Notes under the pieces: generated by a model
What the model was told of the DNA's origin: nothing
Databases searched by the model: none
Seen by the model: only the letters and a program-made list of their open reading frames with translations
Shown here: positions 57,945 to 64,000 of the stretch, piece by piece
Numbering within the stretch: position 1 is the stretch's first letter
Layout of the letters: each line of letters starts with the position of its first letter
Source of the DNA: Cellulomonas sp. KH9
GTDB lineage: Bacteria; Actinomycetota; Actinomycetes; Actinomycetales; Cellulomonadaceae
Reading direction: 5' to 3'
Length of the DNA: 64,000 nucleotides
Assembly (NCBI RefSeq): GCF_900114185.1
Contig: NZ_FOSE01000005.1
Coordinates: forward strand, 367,818-431,817
Translations under genes and position numbers: made by a program

Positions 57945-58558
57945 CCCGCGACACCACACAGCACGCCCTGGTAGAACGATCGAGCCGGGGCGTGCTGTGG
58001 CCTGGCGGGCCGGCGACCTACGGTCCGGGCAGCGGGACGGGGTGAGATATTGCTCGGCGGACCGGCACCGGTCGACTGACCACGACCGCCCGGGACCCGC
58101 CGGAGGGGTCCCTCTGGCGATGTCCGTTCGATGACGGCGAGCGGCGGGTTGGCTTTGTGAAGCGCGGACACAGCACGCTGCGAACAGCGGTACGCGTGCG
58201 GGGCGTCGTACTTTGACCGGTCCTCGCTCCGAGCATCCTGGCGATCAAGGTACGCCGCACGGGAGCAGTCAGTCTGCGCCGCATCTCGACACTCGCCATG
58301 GCCGCCGCCCTGGCCATGAGCGGCGGCAGTGCGCAGCCGATACCGCTCCCGCGGGTGGGCGCCCGGCAGGCTCTGTCACAGGGGACCACAAGCTCGCGCA
58401 TGCCCGAGTTCGCGACGGCTCCTTCGCTCCCTCAGACGTGGCGCCCAATTGGGTGAACAGGCTCATCTCGTGGCACGAAACGGGCCACGCGCGGGTTGCC
58501 GCCCTGTCACGCTCCGTCTGACGGGAGGCGTCGCCTCCGCAGACAGCAGGGAGACGTC
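57945..58558. other. 614-nt spacer containing repeat B
   Basis: Apart from the repeat at 58209-58291 I see no convincing gene. A short frame after the repeat (ISTLAMAAALAMSGGSAQP) looks like a piece of signal peptide but lacks a start codon, perhaps a remnant of a former secreted gene. Confidence 0.4.
58209..58291. repeat. 83-nt hairpin repeat, copy B
   Basis: TACTTTGACCGGTC pairs imperfectly with the strand at 58239-58252 (GATCAAGGTA), followed by the same tail CGCCGC...CATCTCGACA. The length equals copy A, and about 70% of the last 49 nt agree. It lies 268 bp before the toxin gene. Confidence 0.7.
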
Positions 58559-61486
58559 GTGCCCGCACGTTCGATCCGCATTCGCACCGTGGCCCGCCGG
58601 ACCTCCGCGAGCGCACTGCTGGCGATCCTCACACTGCTTGCCACAGCGTTCGTCGGCGTGCCCGCGCACGCCGCCGCGAGCTGTCAAGGGCGGGTCGTCA
58701 CCATCAACGGCACGAACGGGAATGACACCCTGACGGGCACCGCGGGGGACGATGTCATCGATGGTGGCAACGGCAGGGACACCATTGACGGCGGTGCCGG
58801 CAATGACGTCATCTGTGGTGGGAACCAGCAGGACACCATTCACGGCGGACCGGGCAGCGACACCCTTCTCGGTGAGAACGGCGACGACCTGCTGTACGGG
58901 GACGACGGCGATGACACGGTCAGTGCCGGAAATGGCGCCGACTTGCTCGACGGCGGCGCAGGCGCTGACGCGCTGACGGCCGCCAACGGCAATGACGTCC
59001 TCCTCGCGGGTCCCGGCGACGACACGGCGGCTGGTGACAACGGTGCCGACCGGTGCGTGGACGCGGAGACGGTCACCGGCTGCGAGACGGTCGAGACCAC
59101 GCCCGTCATGACGGATCCACTCACGGCCCAGGGGCCGGCGCCTGCGGGCGAGGTGCCTGTCGACGGGCCCGACGGTGTTCGGGTGGTCCTCCAGTCCGAC
59201 GGCGGCATCCTGCCCTGGGACGTGCAAATCGCCAGCGACGACATGACCGCTGCATCGGTCGCAGATGCCCTGGCAAGCCCTGTGTACGACATCACGCTGC
59301 CCGAGGGCACCTCGTTCAGGACCGCGACGCTGAGCATCCCGTACGACCCCGCGGCGCTGAGCGGTTTCTCCGAGGCCGGGCTGCGGCTGTACTACCTCGA
59401 CGACACTCTGGGCCTGTGGCTCCCCGCCGAGGGTGAGCAGGTCGTCGACACCACGTCGCACACCGTCTCGACGACGGTGACCCATTTCTCGTCGTACGCG
59501 GTGTTCAAGCTCGACGAGCGCGGCTTCGAGCGGTACTGGCCGACCAAGCAGACCTACTGCCTGCAGAGCGGGGACGCGGACCAGGTCGGTGTGGACGTAG
59601 CGTTCGTCATCGACACCTCGGGCTCCATGGACTGGAACGACCCGAGCAGCATGCGTGTCGCGGGCGCCAAGGCGTTCCTCGACCAGATGCGCCCGGTCGA
59701 CGCCGCAGCGGTCGTGAGCTTCGAGTCGAGCGCTTCCACACGGATCCCGCTGACGAACTTGAGCTCGGCGCAAAGCAAGGCCGACGTCGCCGCTGCACTG
59801 GATGGCTCGGGCTATGCCGGCGGCGGCACCGATATCGCCGCTGGCGTCTCCCAAGGTCTGACCGAGCTGGAGGCCTCGGCCGGTGTCGGCCGAGCCAAGG
59901 TCCTGGTCCTCATGACCGACGGAGACAGCTCCTACTCCGACTACCTGACCCAGGTCGCACGTGACCAAGGGGTCGTCATCCACGCCATCGGCTTGGGTGA
60001 CGGCGTCCAGTCGAGTCTGCTCCAGTCGATCGCGGACGGTACCGGCGGGCAGTTCCTGGCGCTGACGGACGCTTCCCAGCTGCCGGCCCTGTACGCGACC
60101 CTGGGCAAGGGGATCATCGACGACGGCACGGACACTGACGCAGACGGCCTGACCGACTGCGAGGAGACCTACGGGGTCCTGACCAGGTACGGCTTCTACG
60201 ACGTCTCGCTGGACCCGACCGGGAACGACCCGTTCGCCGGCAATCGGCGGGTGACGAGCGACCCGGACGTCGCGGACACTGACGGTGACCAGCTCACCGA
60301 TGGTCAGGAGCTCCGAGGCCTCCGGCTGGGCGAGCCGCTGGACCTGCGCGACTATCCCGCGACCCGCACCACCTACAAGTTCCTCATCGACGTCGGCATC
60401 ACCAAGTACTTCACCGGCCGATCCCTGCCGACGGTCGTCGACTCGGACCGGGACACGGTCTCCGACTACGTCGAGACCATGGGCGTCGAGCAGCCGAACG
60501 GCGCCACGTACTTCTCGCGTGCCGACCGCAAGGACACCGACTTCGACCTGGCGAACGACGACCTCGAGTACCAGCGCGGGACCGACCCCCGCCAGCCCGA
60601 CCGGAACGAGGTCGGCATTCCCGGCCTCGCCTCGTACACGCTGTTCCAGCCGGAGCGCTACACGGACGCAGGACTCGCCCCGGTCGTCGCCAACCGTGCG
60701 TCGATCGTCGGGAACACGTGGTCGTACAGGAGCTACGCGCCGGACGTCGTCACGTACGACGCCGACTGGAACTGCGTGAGCAACTGCTCGCCTCTCATCA
60801 GCGCGGCGTCGAGCGTCGCAGGCTCCAACTGCTGGTGGCCATGGGCGTCGAACTGCGACCAGGCCTCGCAGATCCGCACCCTGGTCAAGCGGGCTGTGGA
60901 CGCCCAACGGATCTTCACCGCGTCCGGCGACTTCCTCGGCACGTTCGCCGCGGAGCAGGCCATCGCCCAGTGTGCGGTGGAGAGCACGACTGCGACGTGC
61001 AAGGACCTGTCCCGGTTCCAGGACCTCGCGAGCTCCATCCCGCTCCACGACCCGGCGTTGAGCGACGGACCGCCGAACGACAACCTGGACGCGCAGATCG
61101 CGCAGGTGCTCCTGAACGTCCCCGGCGGGTACCGGCCGAGGGACCTGTGCTCCAAGAGCGGGAAGGCGGGGGTCTACGAGCTCTACGACGCCGTCACCCA
61201 GGTCGTCCGCTACGTCGGGGAGACGAACGACTTCGCGCGCCGCGAGCGGGAGCACCAGGCGGACCCGAGGTACAAAGGTCTCGTGTTCCGAGAGGTCCAC
61301 CAGGCGGACAACCGCAACGTCCGACGGGGACTTGAGCAGGACCATTTCAACGCGAAGTGGGGGGACGTGGACATCCGGACAGCGCAGGCGAAGGGCAGCC
61401 TGAACGGTCAGCGCCCGATGGCGCGGCTCAATCCTGCTCGGCTGATGCGGGAACAGCTCGTGAAACTGTGGAAGGCGACGTGCTGA
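58559..61486 (+). CDS. Secreted multidomain protein: RTX-like repeats, VWA, TSP3-like repeats, C-terminal GIY-YIG nuclease (putative polymorphic toxin)
   Basis: 975 aa from GTG 58559, with AGGGAG upstream. The Sec signal peptide (ALLAILTLLATAFVGVPAHA) is followed at about residues 50-165 by a dozen hemolysin-type Ca-binding nonapeptides (GGNGRDTID, GGAGNDVIC, GENGDDLLY). A β domain precedes a VWA domain with MIDAS DTSGSMDW (~352) and TDGDSS. Aspartate-rich thrombospondin-3/EF-like repeats follow (DTDADGLTDCEE at ~525, DTDGDQLTDGQE, DSDRDTVSDYVE). The last ~105 residues are a GIY-YIG domain: GVYELYD (~871), VVRYVGETNDFARREREH and GLEQDHFN with the metal Glu (~926). The next gene is an Imm26-like immunity candidate. 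Extracellular nuclease toxin is inferred. Confidence 0.85.
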   Translation: MPARSIRIRTVARRTSASALLAILTLLATAFVGVPAHAAASCQGRVVTINGTNGNDTLTGTAGDDVIDGGNGRDTIDGGAGNDVICGGNQQDTIHGGPGSDTLLGENGDDLLYGDDGDDTVSAGNGADLLDGGAGADALTAANGNDVLLAGPGDDTAAGDNGADRCVDAETVTGCETVETTPVMTDPLTAQGPAPAGEVPVDGPDGVRVVLQSDGGILPWDVQIASDDMTAASVADALASPVYDITLPEGTSFRTATLSIPYDPAALSGFSEAGLRLYYLDDTLGLWLPAEGEQVVDTTSHTVSTTVTHFSSYAVFKLDERGFERYWPTKQTYCLQSGDADQVGVDVAFVIDTSGSMDWNDPSSMRVAGAKAFLDQMRPVDAAAVVSFESSASTRIPLTNLSSAQSKADVAAALDGSGYAGGGTDIAAGVSQGLTELEASAGVGRAKVLVLMTDGDSSYSDYLTQVARDQGVVIHAIGLGDGVQSSLLQSIADGTGGQFLALTDASQLPALYATLGKGIIDDGTDTDADGLTDCEETYGVLTRYGFYDVSLDPTGNDPFAGNRRVTSDPDVADTDGDQLTDGQELRGLRLGEPLDLRDYPATRTTYKFLIDVGITKYFTGRSLPTVVDSDRDTVSDYVETMGVEQPNGATYFSRADRKDTDFDLANDDLEYQRGTDPRQPDRNEVGIPGLASYTLFQPERYTDAGLAPVVANRASIVGNTWSYRSYAPDVVTYDADWNCVSNCSPLISAASSVAGSNCWWPWASNCDQASQIRTLVKRAVDAQRIFTASGDFLGTFAAEQAIAQCAVESTTATCKDLSRFQDLASSIPLHDPALSDGPPNDNLDAQIAQVLLNVPGGYRPRDLCSKSGKAGVYELYDAVTQVVRYVGETNDFARREREHQADPRYKGLVFREVHQADNRNVRRGLEQDHFNAKWGDVDIRTAQAKGSLNGQRPMARLNPARLMREQLVKLWKATC

Positions 61487-61508
61487 GCGCGGCCTGGTTG
61501 CTGGCACG

Positions 61509-62342
61509 ATGGTCCGCGTGAGCGCAGCGGCGTACCGGGTCGGGGACTGGTTCGCGATCCCTCTGGCCGACGGCACGTTCGCCCCGGGGCGGGTCGTGTT
61601 CCACACGCCACCGCAGGGGGTGCTCGGCTACGTCTTCGCTCCGCGACCGACGCTGCCCACGCGCGCTGAGCTGGCGGATCTCGAACCGGGGGACGCGCTG
61701 CTGGCACAGAGGTTCTCGGGGCTGCACATCGGTGACCCGTGGCCGCTGCTCGGCGGCGCGGGCGACGTCGACCGCAGCAGGTGGAAGACCCCGGAGTTCG
61801 AGACGGACCTGCGCGACGTCTACCCCGAAGGACGTGAGGTGCGGGTGGACCTGGTCGACGACCAGCTGCGCCGGGTCCACTTCTTCCACGCACCCCTCAG
61901 CGAGCTCGGCCGACGCCAGTACGGCGGTGTGATGGGCGCTGTGGCGCTCGAGCGGTGGCTCCTGCAGCAGGTGCGGGCGAACGCGCTCGTCCCGCTGCGC
62001 ACACAACCGTGGTGGGACGACCCGACGCCGGTGCCACCGGGCACGGGACCGAGCCCGGCGCCGGAGCACCTGTCCGACCGTGTCGTCGTCGTCGTACCGG
62101 GGCGTGGGCGCTCGGTGGGCGACATGGTCGAGATGACGCTGATGCTCGGGCTCGAGCCCGAGGTCGGCGAGGTGGACGGCACGATGCGCTCACCGAACGA
62201 GAGCGAGATCAGCGTCTACGGTCCCGACGGCCGGCGGCTGGCGGACCGGGTCCTCGAGCTCGTGCGCCCGCTTCGCGCACCTGCGCTGCGCCTGCTGGTC
62301 CGCGCCGGTGATCAGGAGTGGACCCTCAGACCGCACGAGTGA
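61509..62342 (+). CDS. Imm26-like immunity protein (putative)
   Basis: 277 aa, starting 22 nt after the toxin stop. The N-terminal half shows VGDWFAIPLADGTFAPGRVV and then GVLGYVFAPRP, the pattern of immunity protein 26, which occurs beside polymorphic toxins. The rest is a second, α/β region (FHAPLSELGRRQYGGVMGAV, VVVVVPGRGRSVGDMVEMTL) of unknown kind. No signal peptide, so it is cytoplasmic, as expected for protection against a nuclease. The pairing with a GIY-YIG toxin is inference from position. Confidence 0.65.
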   Translation: MVRVSAAAYRVGDWFAIPLADGTFAPGRVVFHTPPQGVLGYVFAPRPTLPTRAELADLEPGDALLAQRFSGLHIGDPWPLLGGAGDVDRSRWKTPEFETDLRDVYPEGREVRVDLVDDQLRRVHFFHAPLSELGRRQYGGVMGAVALERWLLQQVRANALVPLRTQPWWDDPTPVPPGTGPSPAPEHLSDRVVVVVPGRGRSVGDMVEMTLMLGLEPEVGEVDGTMRSPNESEISVYGPDGRRLADRVLELVRPLRAPALRLLVRAGDQEWTLRPHE

Positions 62343-62452
62343 GTCGCGTCGAGGACCGCCAGGTCAGGACGACTCCCACGGCCCCCGGTAGACGTGGGTG
62401 ATGGCGCACGTCGCGAGGGTGAGGTGGAGTGGTTCGCTGTCGGCGACCGCCG

Positions 62453-62549
62453 ATGTCCACGGCCTCGGACAAGGTGTCCGCGGCATTCGACGCAGCCGGG
62501 ACGGAGGACGCCGTCGCTCACGTCGTCACCGGCTCATCGCGCCAAGACC
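62453..62549 (+). pseudogene. 5' fragment of a small gene cut by the IS30 element
   Basis: Reads MSTASDKVSAAFDAAGTEDA then VAHVVTGSSRQD and runs straight into the left inverted repeat of the IS element. Codon use is like that of real genes. The remainder would lie beyond 64000. The family is unknown and the start (ATG 62453) lacks a good ribosome site. Confidence 0.45.
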
Positions 62550-63998
62550 GGATTCAACTGGTCGATGCAACACCGGCTTGTTGGACCGAGCGTAGGTGCT
62601 CGTCGAGGGCTTCGGCGGGGGTTCGCCAGCCGAGGGTCTTGCGAGGTCGGGTATTCAGGGCGTGGGCGACGGCTTCGAGGTCCTCGGCGGACCACCGGGA
62701 CAGGTCCGTGCCCTTGGGGAAGTACTGACGCAACAGCCCGTTGGTGTTCTCGTTCGTGCCGCGCTGCCAGGGCGACTGGGGGTCGGCGAAGAACACGGGG
62801 ATGCCGGTGGCGACCTTGAACTGGGCGTGGGCGGACATCTCCTTGCCGCGGTCCCAGGTCAGCGACCTGGTCAGCTGCGTCGGCAGGGTCGTCATCGTCG
62901 CGGCCAGGGCCCGACTCATGGTGATCGCGCCGTAGCCGGCCAGAGCTGGGCCGTTCTTTGGCGTCTCCTTGTGCCGGTAGCCCTCCTCGCGGGGCAGGTG
63001 CACCAGCATCGTGAACCTCGTGGTGCGCTCGACCACGGTGCCGATCGCGGACCGTTCCAGGCCGATCAGCAGGTCTCCTTCCCAGTGCCCGGGAACCGCG
63101 CGGTCGGCGACCTCTGCGGGACGTTCGCTGATCAGCGTCTCGGGTGTCACGTGCGCCCACGTCTTGCGTCGGGATCGCTCCCGCGGCGCGCGCAGCGCGC
63201 GTCCGGTGCGCAGGCACCAGACCAGCTCGCGCTTGAGCGCGCCGCGGCCTTGGATGTAAAGCGCCTGGTAGATCGCCTCGTGGCTGATCCTCATCGCCTC
63301 ATCATCGGGGAAGTCAATCTTGAGACGATGGCTGATCTGCTCGGGGCTCCACGCCAACGCCCAGGGCCGGTGCTTGCGGTGGGGCTTGTTGAGCCCGGTG
63401 AACTTCGGCGCCTGCGGCCCCGGCACGGGCGTGCCGTCGGGGCGACTAATCCGCCCGGCGAGCCGCTCTTGGACGTAGACGCGCAGCCGCGGGTTCGTGA
63501 CGAGCTTCGCCGGCTTCGGCCGCTTGGCCGCCATGTCGGCCTTCCACTGCGCCACCGACGCGCGATAGCCGGTACTCCCGGCGCGCGTGGCCGCGTTGCG
63601 GCGCAGCTCGCGCGACACCGTGCCGGGGTCGCGCCCGATCTGGCGAGCGATCTCGCGCACGCCCTTGGCCTGAGCCTTCAGGACCGCGATCTCTTCCCGC
63701 TCAACGAACGACAGATACCGCCCGGTGGGCTGGTGCTTCAGATCGAAGGGCGCCATGCCGCCAGCGTTGCGGAACCAGCGTTGACCGACCGCGGGCGCCA
63801 CGCTGGCTACTGCGGCGGCTTCGATCGGCAGCAACCCCTTCGCGATCGCCTCCCAGAAGACTGCCTCCACGGCGCGCTGGAACTTCGGATGACCCGGTGA
63901 GCGCAACTTCGGGCGCTCTGCCCGGTCCGCTGCCTGCTGCCGACGAACCATCGAACACCTCCACGATCTCGAGGTGTTGCGACGACCGATTGAATCCG
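62549..63998. mobile_element. Complete IS30-family insertion sequence
   Basis: About 1.45 kb bounded by imperfect ~25-bp inverted repeats: left 62550-62574 (GGATTCAACTGGTCG...), right 63973-63997 (reverse complement GGATTCAATCGGTCG...), 21 of 25 identical, both ending GCAACACC inward; one further outer base also pairs. It contains one full-length transposase gene on the minus strand. The right flank is only two bases long here, so a target duplication cannot be confirmed. Confidence 0.9.
62554..63951 (-). CDS. IS30 family transposase
   Basis: 465 aa. The N-terminal helix-turn-helix (SFVEREEIAVLKAQAKGVRE, IARQIGRDPGTVSRELRRNA) is the IS30 signature. The DDE catalytic domain contains GHWEGDLLIG (first Asp), LTWDRGKEM (second Asp) and TNENTNGLLRQYFPKGTDLS (Glu), so it looks active. 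An extra N-terminal region (~70 residues) and the inserted SRPDGTPVPGPQAPKF are typical of longer actinobacterial members. Its stop lies inside the left inverted repeat. Confidence 0.95.
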   Translation of the reverse strand: MVRRQQAADRAERPKLRSPGHPKFQRAVEAVFWEAIAKGLLPIEAAAVASVAPAVGQRWFRNAGGMAPFDLKHQPTGRYLSFVEREEIAVLKAQAKGVREIARQIGRDPGTVSRELRRNAATRAGSTGYRASVAQWKADMAAKRPKPAKLVTNPRLRVYVQERLAGRISRPDGTPVPGPQAPKFTGLNKPHRKHRPWALAWSPEQISHRLKIDFPDDEAMRISHEAIYQALYIQGRGALKRELVWCLRTGRALRAPRERSRRKTWAHVTPETLISERPAEVADRAVPGHWEGDLLIGLERSAIGTVVERTTRFTMLVHLPREEGYRHKETPKNGPALAGYGAITMSRALAATMTTLPTQLTRSLTWDRGKEMSAHAQFKVATGIPVFFADPQSPWQRGTNENTNGLLRQYFPKGTDLSRWSAEDLEAVAHALNTRPRKTLGWRTPAEALDEHLRSVQQAGVASTS

Positions 63999-64000
63999 CC

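Noticed and set aside
58278..58440. Short signal-peptide-like frame after repeat B
   Set aside because: No ATG, GTG or TTG start in a sensible place and no continuation; at best a gene remnant.
58463..61606. 1047-codon minus-strand frame opposite the toxin gene
   Set aside because: Antisense shadow; the plus strand has a signal peptide, clear domain motifs and a ribosome site.
62547..64000. Target-site duplication of the IS30 element
   Set aside because: Only two bases of right flank are in the window and they do not clearly match the left flank.

Overview
This window is the replication-origin region of a high-GC actinobacterium, followed by a ribosomal-protein/replicative-helicase block and an accessory island. 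Gene order, the heavy use of GTG and TTG starts, DnaA boxes of the TTGTCCACA type and parS sites of the GTTTCACGTGRAAC type all point to Actinobacteria. The protein flavour suggests a Cellulomonas-like member of the Micrococcales; the genus is inference.

Layout. 1-10.6 kb (minus strand): gyrA (its 3' part lies outside the window), gyrB, a DciA-like DUF721 gene, recF, a short 6-phosphogluconate dehydrogenase, dnaN, oriC (about 7.98-8.56 kb) and dnaA. 11.1-13.7 kb (plus): rpmH, rnpA, yidD, yidC and jag/khpB, closed by a strong hairpin. 13.7-18.1 kb: a 4.3-kb stretch with no convincing gene that is studded with parS sites. Some of these sit in a 30-bp tandem array, and more lie in front of rsmG and inside the parA reading frame. 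rsmG, parA and parB follow, so this is a complete chromosome-segregation centre. 22.6-32.6 kb: a YdcF-like gene, then trxA, trxB, a pseudokinase, murJ, a DUF6049 gene and a NUDIX gene on the minus strand, with a CCA-adding enzyme diverging from them. 32.7-38.9 kb: signalling and accessory genes, comprising an ECF sigma factor fused to its own membrane and sensor domain, a LOV-GAF-PP2C photoreceptor phosphatase, an MFS transporter, and an AbiEi-like gene flanked by 42-bp direct repeats. 39.0-43.6 kb: ino1 with its PadR regulator and a PadR-type operator, then a bifunctional penicillin-binding protein with a PASTA domain. 43.8-45.5 kb: rpsF-ssb-rpsR-rplI. 45.7-48.6 kb: three small proteins and a MATE exporter. 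48.9-52.7 kb: dnaB carrying two inteins, preceded by two perfect DnaA boxes.

From 52.7 kb to the end the character changes to an accessory island: a DUF2510/coiled-coil/GIY-YIG protein, an unrecognised protein, a secreted DUF2599 protein with a small membrane partner between two copies of an 83-nt hairpin repeat, a large secreted multidomain protein (RTX-like repeats, VWA, thrombospondin-3-like repeats, C-terminal GIY-YIG nuclease) followed by an Imm26-like immunity gene, and a complete IS30-family element that cuts off a small gene.

How the parts connect. DnaA, oriC, DnaN, RecF, gyrase, DciA and DnaB make up the initiation machinery. DnaA boxes occur at oriC, in the dnaA promoter and again upstream of dnaB, which suggests DnaA control of helicase expression. 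ParA, ParB and the parS cluster handle origin segregation. The most unusual items are the parS array and the parS sites inside parA, the two inteins in DnaB (one with the signature of a class 3 intein), the VWA/RTX/GIY-YIG toxin with its Imm26-like partner, the 83-nt repeat cassette, and the one-protein ECF sigma/sensor fusion.
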